Below are positions 50,682 through 61,061 of a DNA stretch of 64,000 bases, in pieces. Both the position numbers and the translations under genes were made by a program. Source of the DNA: Aquabacterium fontiphilum (GTDB lineage Bacteria > Pseudomonadota > Gammaproteobacteria > Burkholderiales > Burkholderiaceae_C); contig NZ_JAAAPN010000007.1 of assembly GCF_009909205.1 (NCBI RefSeq), positions 1 to 64,000 on the forward strand, written 5' to 3'. Each line of letters opens with the position of its first letter. Positions within the stretch are counted from its first letter, which is position 1. Below the pieces are notes generated by a model that worked only from the letters and a program-made list of their open reading frames with translations, was not told where the DNA came from and searched no databases.

Positions 50682-51680
50682 ATGGACATGATCTCGATGT
50701 GGCCCCTTGTGCTGGCCGCCACGCTGGGGTCGGCCGGCCTGGCCGGTGCCTGGTGGTACCAACGAAGCCGCGTGCGCGCGCATGGGGCGGACGCCGGTGC
50801 GCGCGTGGGGCGCGTCCGCGGTCGACGCCGGCCGCGCCGCGCGACCACCGCGCACGACGATGCGCTCGACACCCTGGCCGCCTGGGAGCCCGTCGCCACG
50901 CGCGTGCTCAAGACGCCCGAGCGCGAGGCTTATCAGGTGCTGCGCCGCGCGCTGCCCGATCACATCATCCTGGCGCAGGTGCCGCTGGCGCGTTTCATCA
51001 AGGTGCCGACTCGCAACTCGTATTCCGAGTGGTTGCGCCGGGTGGGCTCGCTGTGCGCGGATCTGGTGGTGTGCGACATGTCGTCGCAGGTCGTGGCCGT
51101 GGTCGAAGTGCGCCCGGGCGCTGGTGGCAGCAAGGACAACGCCCTCAAGCGCCAGGCCCGTATGGACAAGGTGCTGCAGGCAGCCCGCATCCCGGTGCAT
51201 GTCTGGCTGGAAGGCGCGCTGCCCGGTCCCGCCGTGGCGCGCGAGGCGATTCTCGGTGCGGCCATCCAGACCTCTGGCCGAGCTGGGTATGCCGACCTCA
51301 GTGTCGCGCGACGCGACGCCCAGGCTGCCGCGGTGGTGGCGGCCATGCAGGCGCCCGAGGCCGCAGCCCTACCGATGGCTTCAGGGGCGGCGGTAGGCGG
51401 CGAGGGCATGGACGTGCGCGAATCGCCACTGGATTTCGACATCGATGCGTGGATGCGCAGCGCACAGCCCGACGAGGCGGAGGGTGATGAGACCGCAGCG
51501 TCGGGCGAGCCTGCGCACCGCGAGCCGCCGCCTTCGACTTGGTTCGACGACCTGGACACCGATCCCGCCACCGGTCTGGTGCCGGAGACCCCGATGTCCG
51601 GTCAGATCATCCGGCCGCCGATGTTCGAAGACAGGCCCCAGGTCCGACCTCAAGCCCAATCTCACGCCAGAAGAGCTTGA
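50682..51680 (+). CDS. DUF2726 domain protein, membrane-anchored
   Basis: A 332-residue protein. One N-terminal membrane helix (about residues 8-24), a basic Arg-rich linker, then a DUF2726 domain (about residues 75-195) with A-D-L-V-V-C-D and A-V-V-E-V-R. DUF2726 is predicted to have a restriction-endonuclease-like fold; the D and E spacing here is consistent but the lysine is unclear, so nuclease activity is uncertain. The C-terminal part is acidic and low in structure. Its last 19 bases overlap the 3' end of ftsY on the other strand. Alternative start ATG 50691 would shorten it by three residues. Confidence 0.82.
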   Translation: MDMISMWPLVLAATLGSAGLAGAWWYQRSRVRAHGADAGARVGRVRGRRRPRRATTAHDDALDTLAAWEPVATRVLKTPEREAYQVLRRALPDHIILAQVPLARFIKVPTRNSYSEWLRRVGSLCADLVVCDMSSQVVAVVEVRPGAGGSKDNALKRQARMDKVLQAARIPVHVWLEGALPGPAVAREAILGAAIQTSGRAGYADLSVARRDAQAAAVVAAMQAPEAAALPMASGAAVGGEGMDVRESPLDFDIDAWMRSAQPDEAEGDETAASGEPAHREPPPSTWFDDLDTDPATGLVPETPMSGQIIRPPMFEDRPQVRPQAQSHARRA

Positions 51681-52858
51681 GCGAATTCGCGTGCGCTGAA
51701 GGTCTGGAGGTCTTCCAGCTTCTCGCCCACGCCGATGAAGTAGACCGGCACGGGCCGTTGCTGCTGGCGCGACCACAAGGCAATGGCTGCCAGCACGCCG
51801 CCCTTGGCGGTGCCGTCGAGCTTGGTGACGATGAGGCCGGTCAGCCCCAGCGTCTCGTCAAAGGCCTTGACCTGTGACAGCGCGTTCTGGCCCGTGTTGC
51901 CGTCCACCACCAGCAGAATCTCGTGCGGCGCGCCGTCCATGGCCTTGCCGATCACGCGCTTGATCTTGCGCAGCTCGTCCATCAGGTGCAGCTGCGTTGC
52001 GAGGCGGCCTGCCGTGTCGGCGATCACCACGTCGCAGCCACGCGCGCGGCCGGCCTGCACGGCGTCGAACGTGACCGCTGCCGGGTCGCCGCCCTCCTGC
52101 GAGACGATCTCCACCCGGTTGCGGTCTGCCCAGACGAGAAGCTGCTCGCGTGCCGCCGCGCGGAAGGTGTCAGCTGCGGCCAGCAGCACCTTTTGCTGCG
52201 CATCGGCCAGGTGGCGTGTCAGCTTGCCGATGGTCGTGGTCTTGCCTGCGCCATTGACGCCGGCCACCATGATCACCGTTGGCGTGTGGGCGCCGACCTC
52301 CAGGCTGCGCTCCAGAGGCGCCAGCAACTCGGTGATGGCGTCGATCAGCAAGCCCTTGACCTGGGATGGGTCGGTGGCTTTGGCTTCTTTCACGCGGCGC
52401 TTGAGGTCGGCCAGCAGGTGCTCCGTGGCCGACACGCCGGCATCGGCCATCAGCAGGGCGGCTTCGAGCTCTTCGTACAGCGCATCGTCGATCTGTGTGC
52501 CGGTGAACACCTGCGCAATGCTCGAGCCAGTCTTGCGCAGCCCGTTGCGCAGCTTGTCCAGCCACGAGCGGCGCTCGGGAGCGGGTGGGGTAGTTGCCGC
52601 CACGGGTGCCGCTACGGGCGCAGGGGCCATGGGCGGCGCGGCGTCCGGGCGGGGCACGACAGGCGAGGGGGACGACGGTGCCGCGGAGGCCGTGGTGGCA
52701 GGGCCCTGGGTCGCCTGGGTGGCTTGGCGGGCCGGCTCGGCCACGGGTGGCACAGCGGGGCTGGCCTCCGCAGCAGGGGCGGGTGCGTTGCCGGCCGGGT
52801 CGGCTGCATCCTTGTCCTGGCTGCCCCAACCCAGCTTTTTCTTGATGAAACTGAACAT
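51662..52858 (-). CDS. ftsY: Signal recognition particle receptor FtsY
   Basis: Membrane-associated GTPase that docks Ffh-ribosome complexes to the translocon. The 398-residue protein begins M-F-S-F-I-K-K-K, a membrane-contacting amphipathic start, followed by about 85 residues rich in Ala, Pro and Val. The NG domain follows with G-V-N-G-A-G-K-T-T near residue 205, D-T-F-R-A-A-A, D-T-A-G-R and T-K-L-D-G. The linker replaces the acidic A-domain of E. coli and is shorter. The gene converges on and overlaps the DUF2726 gene by 19 bases, and is divergent from rsmD. Confidence 0.96.
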   Translation of the reverse strand: MFSFIKKKLGWGSQDKDAADPAGNAPAPAAEASPAVPPVAEPARQATQATQGPATTASAAPSSPSPVVPRPDAAPPMAPAPVAAPVAATTPPAPERRSWLDKLRNGLRKTGSSIAQVFTGTQIDDALYEELEAALLMADAGVSATEHLLADLKRRVKEAKATDPSQVKGLLIDAITELLAPLERSLEVGAHTPTVIMVAGVNGAGKTTTIGKLTRHLADAQQKVLLAAADTFRAAAREQLLVWADRNRVEIVSQEGGDPAAVTFDAVQAGRARGCDVVIADTAGRLATQLHLMDELRKIKRVIGKAMDGAPHEILLVVDGNTGQNALSQVKAFDETLGLTGLIVTKLDGTAKGGVLAAIALWSRQQQRPVPVYFIGVGEKLEDLQTFSAREFAQALLA

Positions 52859-52886
52859 GGGCCCGATTGTAGGCGCCTGGGGTTTC

Positions 52887-52892
52887 TACAAT
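52887..52892 (+). promoter_or_regulatory. -10 element TACAAT before rsmD
   Basis: TACAAT matches five of six -10 bases and ends 11 bases before the rsmD ATG. The leader would be only about five bases. No ribosome-binding site is evident. Confidence 0.45.
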
Positions 52893-52903
52893 GCGGGCCA
52901 TAC

Positions 52904-53539
52904 ATGTCTACTGCCCGCGATCCACGCCATCCCCGTTCCACGCGACCCGCTGCCGCAACCCGCCACGCGCCGCACGAGGTGCGCATCATCGGGGGGCAGT
53001 GGAAGCGTACCCCTCTCCCAGTGGCCGACGCAGCCGGGCTGCGCCCGACACCAAGCCGGGTGCGCGAGACGCTGTTCAACTGGCTGGGGCAGGATCTGAG
53101 CGGCTGGCGGGTGCTCGATGCGTTCGCCGGCAGCGGGGCGTTGGGCCTGGAGGCCGCCTCGCGCGGGGCCGGGCCGGTCTGGCTGGTCGAGCGGGATGCG
53201 GGGCTGCTGCGCAGCCTGCAGTGGGTGGTGCTCAAACTCAAGGCCGCCGATGTGGTGCAGCTCCGTCAGGGTGACGCACTGGCGTGGATGCGCCAGCCCC
53301 AGGCCCAGGGCGCCTACGACCTCGTCTTTCTGGATCCGCCGTTCGAGGCCGATCTGTTCGATTCGGCGCTGACGGCTGCCCAGGGCTGCGTGCCGGAGGG
53401 CGGCTGGATTTACCTGGAGGCGCCGCGCCGCGTCGAAGCGGGGCCGGGACTGCAGTTGCGGCGCAGCGGGCAGGCCGGCGCCGTGTACTTTCACCTTTTC
53501 CAGCGTGTGGCTGCGGCGGCGGATGCCCCGTCCGCCTGA
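52904..53539 (+). CDS. rsmD: 16S rRNA (guanine-966-N2)-methyltransferase
   Basis: Methylates G966 of 16S rRNA using SAM. The 211-residue protein has the SAM-binding motif D-A-F-A-G-S-G-A-L-G near residue 70 and the catalytic D-P-P-F near residue 143, with R-P-T-x-x-R-V-R-E-T-L-F-N-W as the family N-terminal signature. The ATG at 52904 was chosen over a much longer frame that runs antisense through ftsY. It heads a plus-strand run with coaD and a ferredoxin gene, a common proteobacterial order. Confidence 0.94.
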   Translation: MSTARDPRHPRSTRPAAATRHAPHEVRIIGGQWKRTPLPVADAAGLRPTPSRVRETLFNWLGQDLSGWRVLDAFAGSGALGLEAASRGAGPVWLVERDAGLLRSLQWVVLKLKAADVVQLRQGDALAWMRQPQAQGAYDLVFLDPPFEADLFDSALTAAQGCVPEGGWIYLEAPRRVEAGPGLQLRRSGQAGAVYFHLFQRVAAAADAPSA

Positions 53540-53588
53540 TGGTCGACGCGTAAACTCATGTCCGCGCCACGCGGCGATGGAGTCCTGA

Positions 53589-54392
<804 letters not shown>

Positions 54393-54400
54393 TTGGGGCC

Positions 54401-54859
54401 TCAGGGCCGGACAGGGTAGCGCATGTCGCGCTCCTGTTTCGGCACACGCGCCTTGAACACCCGTTGCGAACGCACGACCGTGCCGGCGTGGCGGTCGTCT
54501 GTTGCGGTGGTGGTGGCCGTGCGCGCCCCGGCAGTCTTGCCGGTCGGCTGGGCAACCTGCCGCACGGGGCCATCGATGGCGGTAGCGCGCTCGTCACGCC
54601 TGGCGGTGGCTTCCTGGCGTATGCGTCGGTCATAGCGGCGTGCCTCGCGTTGCGCCGTGTCATGTCGATCACGCGCGTCGCGCACCTGCGCCGCGGTGCG
54701 TGCGTCGTCGGTGCGCACGGCGCGCGCTGCGTGGCCGCAAGGCAGTTGGCTGTAAGTGGGGGCCTCGCCCGGGCCGCCGTCGCAACGGTATGCCGCATGG
54801 GTGGGCAGGGTGATGAGCGCGGCAAGCGCAAAGGCCAGTGCGGGCGTGGGCTGTGGCAT
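54401..54859 (-). CDS. Exported DUF4124-like protein
   Basis: A 152-residue protein with a Sec signal peptide ending T-H-A at about residue 22, followed by Y-R-C-D-G and T-Y-S-Q-L-P-C-G. This resembles the short DUF4124 domain (cysteine pair around a Y/T core) common in betaproteobacterial exported proteins. The rest is highly charged, rich in Arg, Asp and Ala, probably a coil. The ATG at 54859 gives the clean signal peptide; the longer frame overlaps pth. Confidence 0.7.
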   Translation of the reverse strand: MPQPTPALAFALAALITLPTHAAYRCDGGPGEAPTYSQLPCGHAARAVRTDDARTAAQVRDARDRHDTAQREARRYDRRIRQEATARRDERATAIDGPVRQVAQPTGKTAGARTATTTATDDRHAGTVVRSQRVFKARVPKQERDMRYPVRP

Positions 54860-54890
54860 GGACCAGTGTGGTGAAGGCGTGTGGCCGCGC

Positions 54891-55520
54891 TCAGGTGGCT
54901 GGATCCTGCGGCGTGGCAGGCCCGGCAGGGCGCGGGGGCTTGGGACGTTGCGGTTGGGCGTGCACGCGGGCAATGGCCTGGGCCATGTCGCCTTGCAGGA
55001 AGCAGGGGGTGGCGTCCAGCGCTTGCTGGATGCACTTGTCGATGGCCTCACGTTCGGCGGCCGGCGGCTTGCGCAGCACATAGGCGGCAACTTCGGCCTT
55101 CACACCAGGGTGGCCGATGCCCAGGCGCAGCCGCCAGTAACCGGGGTCGCCGAGTTGCGCATGGATGTCACGCAGGCCGTTGTGGCCGGCGTGGCCGCCG
55201 CCCTGTTTGAGCTTGACCTGGCCCGGCAACAAGTCGAGCTCGTCATGGGCGACCAGCACCTCCGCTGGGTTCACCTTGAAAAATCGTGCCAGCGCCGACA
55301 CCGACTTGCCCGAGAGGTTCATGAAAGTCTGTGGCTGCAGCAGCCAGACCGGCCCCTGCGGCGTATTGGCCCGTGCGACCAGGCCGTGATACGCCCGATC
55401 GGGTTGCAGCGTGACGCCCAGCTGGCGTGCCAGCGCATCCACATACCAGAAGCCGGCATTGTGGCGGGTGTCTTCGTATTGCGGGCCGGGGTTGCCCAGG
55501 CCGACGTACAGGCGAATCAT
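54891..55520 (-). CDS. pth: Peptidyl-tRNA hydrolase
   Basis: Releases tRNA from dropped-off peptidyl-tRNAs. The 209-residue protein has G-L-G-N-P-G near residue 7, the catalytic histidine in T-R-H-N-A-G-F, F-M-N-L-S-G near residue 66, and H-D-E-L-D near residue 92. The C-terminus has about 20 extra Pro/Gln-rich residues. It follows rplY on the same strand with a terminator hairpin between them that ends about 40 bases before the pth start. Confidence 0.95.
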   Translation of the reverse strand: MIRLYVGLGNPGPQYEDTRHNAGFWYVDALARQLGVTLQPDRAYHGLVARANTPQGPVWLLQPQTFMNLSGKSVSALARFFKVNPAEVLVAHDELDLLPGQVKLKQGGGHAGHNGLRDIHAQLGDPGYWRLRLGIGHPGVKAEVAAYVLRKPPAAEREAIDKCIQQALDATPCFLQGDMAQAIARVHAQPQRPKPPRPAGPATPQDPAT

Positions 55521-55551
55521 GATGGGTGGCGATTATCCGCAGGTGGTTGCG

Positions 55552-55581
55552 CAAAGCAAAAGCCCCGCCAAAGCGGGGCTT
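55552..55581 (-). terminator. Intrinsic terminator of rplY
   Basis: On the minus strand AAGCCCCGC pairs with GCGGGGCTT (55581-55560), followed by TTTGCTTT. It lies 45 bases after rplY and about 40 before pth, so pth expression depends on read-through or a promoter in the gap. Confidence 0.82.
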
Positions 55582-55625
55582 GACACCGCAGCCCGATGGC
55601 TCGGGCCGCTGGATCGGGGCGAAGA

Positions 55626-56246
55626 TTACTTCTTCTTCTTGCCCTTGGCCGGCTCGGCGGTGGTGGGGGCGGCCACGATCACTTCCTCGACCGGCTCCAC
55701 CACGGTGGCGATGGTCGGGTTCTTGCGACCATGGGTCAGCACCTTGATGTGGCTGTCCAGCTTCAGGTCGTTGACGTGGATGGTCTGGCCCTTGACGGCG
55801 CCCGACAGGTCGACGGTCAGGAACTCAGGCAGCTGCTGTGCCAGGCATTCGATTTCCAGTTCGGTGACCACGTGGTTGATGATGCACTTGTCCAGCTTGA
55901 CGGCTTGCGACTCGGCTTCGTTGATGAAGTGCAGCGGAACCTTCTTGCGGATGCGGGTGGTGGCGTCGACGCGCTGGAAGTCCACGTGCAGCACCAGGGG
56001 CTTGAACGGGTGCTTCTGGAAGTCGCGCAGCAGAACCTGTTCGACTTGACCGTTGATTTCCATGTCCAGGATGGACGAATGGAAAGCCTCTTTGCGCATG
56101 GCGTGGTAGAGGGCGTTGTGGTCCACCTCGATGTTCTGGGGGGCCTTGCCAGCGCCATAGACGATGCCGGGGGTCTTGCCTGCGCCACGCAGGCGGCGGC
56201 TCGCTCCGGTCCCCTGCAGATTGCGCTCGAATGCGACGAATTTCAT
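55626..56246 (-). CDS. rplY: 50S ribosomal protein L25 (general stress form, CTC type)
   Basis: Binds 5S rRNA in the large ribosomal subunit. The 206-residue form includes the C-terminal TL5/CTC beta domain, longer than E. coli L25 (94 residues). The start ATG 56246 (M-K-F-V-A-F-E-R) fits the family. The C-terminus ends in a Lys-rich tail. It follows prs by about 90 bases. Confidence 0.96.
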   Translation of the reverse strand: MKFVAFERNLQGTGASRRLRGAGKTPGIVYGAGKAPQNIEVDHNALYHAMRKEAFHSSILDMEINGQVEQVLLRDFQKHPFKPLVLHVDFQRVDATTRIRKKVPLHFINEAESQAVKLDKCIINHVVTELEIECLAQQLPEFLTVDLSGAVKGQTIHVNDLKLDSHIKVLTHGRKNPTIATVVEPVEEVIVAAPTTAEPAKGKKKK

Positions 56247-56339
56247 GGATGTGCTCCAGTTGAATGAAGCGCCCGCGACCAGGCGCTGAAACTGACCGGT
56301 CGGCAACTTGCGTCGCGCGACCGGTCACGGCTTGCCGGA

Positions 56340-57302
56340 TCAGAAGTTGTTGTTCTGCTCCGAGAAGAGGGATGTGACTGACTCGCCGTCGGTGATGCGG
56401 CGGATGGTCTCGGCAAACAGGAAGGCCGTCGTCAGTTGACGGATCTTCGGCGTGCCCTTGGCGGCCTCGTTCAGCGGGATGGTGTTGGTGATGACCACCT
56501 CATCCAGATGCGAGGCCTTGATGCGCTCGATGGCCGGGCCGGAGAACACGGCGTGCGTACAGTAAGCGTAGACGCTCTTGGCGCCGCGTTCCTTGAGCAC
56601 CTCGGCGGCCTTCACCAGCGTGCCGGCGGTGTCGATCATGTCGTCCATGATCACGCAGTTGCGGTTCTCGATTTCGCCGATGACGTGCATCACTTCCGAC
56701 ACGTTGGCCTTGGGACGACGCTTGTCGATGATGGCCAGATCGCAGCCGAGCTGCTTGGCCAGCGCACGGGCACGCACCACGCCGCCCACGTCGGGCGAGA
56801 CGACGACGAGGTCTTCGTAACGCTTGGCCTGCAGGTCGGACAACAGCACAGGCGATGCGTAGATGTTGTCGACCGGGATGTCGAAGAAGCCCTGGATCTG
56901 GTCGGCGTGCAGGTCCATTGTCAGCACGCGGCTGACGCCCACGGTTTCCAGCATGTTGGCCACGACACGCGCCGAGATGGGCACGCGGGTCGAGCGCGGG
57001 CGACGATCCTGACGCGCGTAGCCGAAGTAAGGGATGACGGCCGTGATGCGCTGAGCCGACGCACGCTTGAGCGCATCGACCATGATCAGCAGTTCCATCA
57101 GGTTGTCGTTGGTCGGGGCGCAGGTCGACTGGATGACGAACACCTCGCGACCGCGCACGTTCTGCTGGATCTCGACCGTGGTCTCGCCGTCCGAGAAACG
57201 GCCCACAGCTGCCTTGCCCAGCGAGATGCCGAGGTTGTTGGCGATTTCCTGAGCCAATGCCGGGTTGGCATTGCCGGTGAACAGAACGGTGTCGGAGAGC
57301 AT
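56340..57302 (-). CDS. prs: Ribose-phosphate pyrophosphokinase
   Basis: Makes PRPP from ribose-5-phosphate and ATP for nucleotide, His and Trp synthesis. The 320-residue protein carries [11 protein letters not shown] near residue 130 and the PRPP loop [12 protein letters not shown] near residues 217-228. It is flanked by tRNA-Gln upstream and rplY downstream, the usual order. Confidence 0.97.
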   Translation of the reverse strand: MLSDTVLFTGNANPALAQEIANNLGISLGKAAVGRFSDGETTVEIQQNVRGREVFVIQSTCAPTNDNLMELLIMVDALKRASAQRITAVIPYFGYARQDRRPRSTRVPISARVVANMLETVGVSRVLTMDLHADQIQGFFDIPVDNIYASPVLLSDLQAKRYEDLVVVSPDVGGVVRARALAKQLGCDLAIIDKRRPKANVSEVMHVIGEIENRNCVIMDDMIDTAGTLVKAAEVLKERGAKSVYAYCTHAVFSGPAIERIKASHLDEVVITNTIPLNEAAKGTPKIRQLTTAFLFAETIRRITDGESVTSLFSEQNNNF

Positions 57303-57472
57303 GGCGGCGGGCGACGGACGGTGAACAAAAAACGTCTGCCCTTCACCTTGCCCGGGGAGATGCCAGCTGAGCGCTGGTCAGAATCAGCCTTCGAGGAAGG
57401 TGTCGGGCAGGTGCGCCGTGGAGGACAAGATCAGATCAGTCAACCCGGCGAAGACCACAGTGTGTAGAGATT

Positions 57473-57549
57473 TGGCAGGGGAGGAAGGATTCGAACCCTC
57501 GAATGTCGGAATCAAAATCCGATGCCTTAACCAACTTGGCGACTCCCCT
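57473..57549 (-). tRNA. tRNA-Gln (anticodon TTG)
   Basis: A complete 77-nt cloverleaf with encoded CCA on the minus strand. The acceptor stem AGGGGAG/CTCCCCT has A1-U72 as first pair, then discriminator G. The D arm contains AAGTTGGTTAAGG, the anticodon loop is TTTTGAT (anticodon TTG), and the T-loop is TTCGAAT. It lies between ispE and prs, a conserved betaproteobacterial location. Confidence 0.96.
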
Positions 57550-57678
57550 ACACAGGTCACAGCGTTTAGGCGCTGCAACCTTGTAAGCTGCACTCTTGTT
57601 CAGAGCCTCACATTATAGCCAGGTTTTTTATGTCATCGCAAGCTGTTGCTCGGATCCATCATCTGCGCAGCCTGTTGT

Positions 57679-58596
57679 TCAAACGGACAACAGCCGCGCG
57701 TGAAGTGGATGTCTAGCCAGTGTGCGACACACTCGACCTTGCCACTGTGCATCAGGCAGTGCCAGCGGCATCGGGCAGGAATCCGGGGTGGCTGCGGTGG
57801 CGTCGGGCTGAACCCAGGAAAACACCGCGCTGCCTGAACCGGTCATCCGGCTGTTGCCGTACTGGTTCTGCATGATCGCCAGAGCCTGTGTGATCTGGCC
57901 TGCTTGATCCGGGCGATCTGCCGGCGCGTAAGCCTCGGCAGGGCCCTGCAGGTCATTTCGCCCGAAGCCCCGGGGCGCTGCAAGAAAGTCTGCGACTATA
58001 GCATGGGGAGTGTCGCGTTTGAGCCCGGGCGCACCAAAAATCGCGGCGGTCGGCACGACGATCGGCGGTTTCGCCACAGCCACCGGCACGCCGAGCACCT
58101 CCCTCAGTGCGGGGTGCTCGGGCAGGGGTGTGATCTGCTCGCCCACACCGGTCACCCACGCGGTCTGGCCGTGGATGAAAAAGGGCACATCGGCGCCGAG
58201 CTGCAGCGCCAGATCGGCCAGCCGCTGCAGTGGCCATTCCAGGCCCCACAGTTTGTTGAGGACCAGCAACACGGTGGCGGCGTCCGAGCTCCCGCCACCC
58301 ATGCCGGCGCCGGACGGAAGACGCTTGTCGATGTGGATGTCGCAACCGCCGCGGTGTTGTGCCGCATCGCGCAGCAGTCGGGCCGCCCGCAGGCACAAGT
58401 CATCGGCAGGCAAGGGCTCGCCCAGATCATGGCGGGCGATGCGCTCGTCTGCGCGGGTTTCGATGTGGAGCGTGTCGTGCCAGTCGATGAGCGCGAACAC
58501 CGACTCCAGCAGGTGGTAGCCGTCAGGGCGCCGGCCCACGATGTGCAGAAACAGGTTGAGCTTGGCCGGGGCGGGCAGGTCGTACAGGGCAGGCAT
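57679..58596 (-). CDS. ispE: 4-diphosphocytidyl-2-C-methyl-D-erythritol kinase
   Basis: A GHMP kinase of the MEP isoprenoid pathway, phosphorylating CDP-ME at the 2-hydroxyl. The 305-residue protein has P-A-P-A-K-L-N-L-F-L-H near residue 10, the glycine-rich ATP loop P-S-G-A-G-M-G-G-G-S-S-D-A-A near residue 95 and T-G-S-G-S-A-V-F near residue 254. It follows lolB with 16 bases between them and precedes tRNA-Gln. Confidence 0.95.
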   Translation of the reverse strand: MPALYDLPAPAKLNLFLHIVGRRPDGYHLLESVFALIDWHDTLHIETRADERIARHDLGEPLPADDLCLRAARLLRDAAQHRGGCDIHIDKRLPSGAGMGGGSSDAATVLLVLNKLWGLEWPLQRLADLALQLGADVPFFIHGQTAWVTGVGEQITPLPEHPALREVLGVPVAVAKPPIVVPTAAIFGAPGLKRDTPHAIVADFLAAPRGFGRNDLQGPAEAYAPADRPDQAGQITQALAIMQNQYGNSRMTGSGSAVFSWVQPDATAATPDSCPMPLALPDAQWQGRVCRTLARHPLHARLLSV

Positions 58597-58612
58597 GACG
58601 GGCGGCTGTGCG

Positions 58613-59170
58613 TCAACGGGTCAGGCGGGCGCGGATCAGGATGCCGCGCTGCTGCTCGGTGGCTGCGCGGGTTGCCTTCAGGCGTTGCTGGTCGAACTGC
58701 GACAGGTCCACTTGCCAGCCAGCCTGCTCGAAGCCTGCGGCCATGGGCGAAGAAGGCAGCGAGGGATCGGGTAGGCCGTCCAGCCAGAACGGCAACGCCC
58801 GCAGCGGCAGCACTTCGCCGAGCAGGGCCGCGCTGAGGTGGTCGAGGTCGGGGTAGTCGCGCTGCCCTTGGCCGTCGTGCAACTGGGCGCCATCAGATGT
58901 CCAGTTGACCTGCGCGACCTGCGTGCCCATGGGTGTCATCAGCGCGAGGTGGCCGGCGGCGCCGGGCGACACGGTCAGTGCAAAAGTGAAGCTGCTGCCG
59001 TCGGCAGGACGGCCCGCGTGCGCGTCGAGGCGCACGCTCATCTGCCCCTCCCAGGTGCGCGCGCTGGCCTCGGGCGCAGGCGGCGGGGGCAGGTGGCTGC
59101 AGGCGGCCAGGGCCAGGGACAGGGCGCCGGCCAGCCAGGCGCGGCGCGTTGCGCGCAAACCGGCACGCAT
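58613..59170 (-). CDS. lolB: Outer membrane lipoprotein receptor LolB
   Basis: Receives lipoproteins from LolA and inserts them into the outer membrane. The 185-residue protein has a lipoprotein signal with A-A-C near residue 24 and a W-E-G-Q-M-S-V-R strand typical of LolB. The ATG at 59170 overlaps the stop of the upstream TPR gene by one base, so translation is coupled. Confidence 0.9.
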   Translation of the reverse strand: MRAGLRATRRAWLAGALSLALAACSHLPPPPAPEASARTWEGQMSVRLDAHAGRPADGSSFTFALTVSPGAAGHLALMTPMGTQVAQVNWTSDGAQLHDGQGQRDYPDLDHLSAALLGEVLPLRALPFWLDGLPDPSLPSSPMAAGFEQAGWQVDLSQFDQQRLKATRAATEQQRGILIRARLTR

Positions 59171-61005
59171 CAGAAGCGCACCTTGAAGCGGCGCAGCGTC
59201 TCTTGCAGCACATCGTTGTCGCGGTCGCGCTGCCAGGATTCGCGCCAGATGCGCATGGCGTCGTCGCGCCGCTGCAGCGTCCACAACACCTCACCAAGGT
59301 GGGCACCGATCTCAGCGTCCTGGCGGGTATCCCACGCTTGTTGCAGTTGTGCGAGCGCTTCGTCGATGCGGCCTTCTCGGAAGGCCAGCCAGCCCAGGCT
59401 GTCTGTGATGAACGGATCGCCGGGCTTCAGGGCGATGGCGCGTTCCAGCAGCGCACGGGCTTCAGGCAGCCGCAGGCCGCGCTCCGCGAAGCTGTAGCCC
59501 AGCGCGTTGTGTGCGTTGGCGTTGTCGGGCTCGAGTTCGATGAGGCGGCGCAGCACCCGCTCCATCTCGTCGTAATCCTTGATCTTGTCGGCCATCATCG
59601 CCTGGTCGTACAGCAACTCCCCCACGTCCGGAAAGCGCTGTGCGCCTTCGCTCAACACGCGATGGGCCTCGCGCCATTGGCGTGCGTCACGCAGCAGCTG
59701 GGCTTCGGCCTGGACCTTGGCCAGGCCGTCTCGCGGCTCGGTCTCGGGCAGGCCGCGGATGAGCGCGCGTGCGGCTTGAAGCTGGCCATCTCGCGCCATC
59801 AGGCGGGCACGCTGGGCCTGAATGGGCAGCCGTACACGCGCCGGGTCGGCCCGTTCCAGCCATTGCAGGGCCACCCGCGTCTGGCCGCGTTGCTCGACGA
59901 TCTGTGCCTGGAGCAGGCAGGCCTGCTCCAGATCAGGGGGCAGGGGAGCGGCCGCCGTGTTGGCGCCGGGCGCGGGCAGGCCTGCCAGCACAGGCTTGAG
60001 CGTGGCCTCGGCCGCTTCGGGCCGCTTGCGTTCCAGCTGGATGGCCGCCAGCAGCACGCGGGTGCCGTTCGCATCGGGTTGGGCCTCGACCAGTTGCAGC
60101 AGTTCACGTTCGGCTTCGTCGAAGCGTTGCGTGGTAGCCAGCTTGCGCGCGTAGGCCAGCCTCACCAGCGGCGGCGCATCTGCCCGCGCCAGCAGCGTGC
60201 GCACCAAGGGCTCGGCATCGGGGCTCTGGTCCATCAGTTCGACGGCGTGGAGGCCTGCCAGGGTGTTGGCTGGATCCAGCTCGAAGGCGCGCCGCAGGGC
60301 GGGCAGGGCCTTGGCGGGCTGGCGGGCTTGTGACCACGCATCGGCACTGGCTGCCCAGGCCTCGACGCGCTCCAGCGGTGCGCTGCGCCAGGGCTGGGTG
60401 GCCTCGTCGACGACTTCGGCGGCGGCTTTGCGGTCGGTGATGCGCTGCAGGCTGCGCGGCAGCGAGGCGAGCACTTGCCCCTGCTGCGCAGCGGGGCTCA
60501 GCTGGATCAGGCTGCGCAGTGGCGAGGCCAGCTCGGCGCTGCGCCCCAGCGCCAGCAGGATCTGGGCGGTGTACTCCGAGGCCTCACGCGACTGCGGCAG
60601 CGTCTGGCGCCAGGCCTTGGCGGCGGCCAGCGCCTGCTCACCCGCGCGTGCGCTCAGGGCGATGTCGACGGCACGCTGAAACAGCGCGGCGTCCTGATTG
60701 CGGCGCGCTGCTTCGAGATAGAGCTGGTAGGCGGCGCCTGGTTGCCCCTGACGCGCCTGTATCTCGGCCACGAGCAACTGGTAGAACAGCGGCGCGTCCA
60801 TCGTGGAATTGATGACCGGCGCCTTGCTTGTGCCGACGGTGGCTGCAGCGGGCGCTGGCGTCGGTGCAACGGTGTCCGGCGTGGTGGCCTGCACCGCACC
60901 GCCCAGGGTCAGCGCCACCGCAAGCGCCAGCCGGGCCACGGCCCGTCCTCCAGGGCGGATGGGCAGGGACAGGCGGGAAGGTGGCATCAGAGGCAAGCAG
61001 TGCAT
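59170..61005 (-). CDS. Exported tetratricopeptide repeat protein
   Basis: A 611-residue protein with an N-terminal signal peptide (cleavage near V-Q-A) and at least a dozen TPR-like helical repeats over residues 60-600, ending with [11 protein letters not shown] and similar units. It is a scaffold type with no catalytic motif. Start ATG 61005 has GGAGA five bases upstream. It overlaps lolB; this TPR-lolB-ispE order is common in betaproteobacteria, suggesting a role in envelope assembly (inference). Confidence 0.88.
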   Translation of the reverse strand: MHCLPLMPPSRLSLPIRPGGRAVARLALAVALTLGGAVQATTPDTVAPTPAPAAATVGTSKAPVINSTMDAPLFYQLLVAEIQARQGQPGAAYQLYLEAARRNQDAALFQRAVDIALSARAGEQALAAAKAWRQTLPQSREASEYTAQILLALGRSAELASPLRSLIQLSPAAQQGQVLASLPRSLQRITDRKAAAEVVDEATQPWRSAPLERVEAWAASADAWSQARQPAKALPALRRAFELDPANTLAGLHAVELMDQSPDAEPLVRTLLARADAPPLVRLAYARKLATTQRFDEAERELLQLVEAQPDANGTRVLLAAIQLERKRPEAAEATLKPVLAGLPAPGANTAAAPLPPDLEQACLLQAQIVEQRGQTRVALQWLERADPARVRLPIQAQRARLMARDGQLQAARALIRGLPETEPRDGLAKVQAEAQLLRDARQWREAHRVLSEGAQRFPDVGELLYDQAMMADKIKDYDEMERVLRRLIELEPDNANAHNALGYSFAERGLRLPEARALLERAIALKPGDPFITDSLGWLAFREGRIDEALAQLQQAWDTRQDAEIGAHLGEVLWTLQRRDDAMRIWRESWQRDRDNDVLQETLRRFKVRF

Positions 61006-61049
61006 GGGGTCTCCAGCGGTATGCAGACATTCTATGGATCCGGCGCCGT

Positions 61050-61055
61050 GATAAT
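61050..61055 (+). promoter_or_regulatory. -10 element GATAAT before mutM
   Basis: GATAAT matches five of six -10 bases and ends six bases before the mutM ATG, so transcription would start at the ATG. No ribosome-binding site is present. Confidence 0.45.
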
Positions 61056-61061
61056 CGGTTC

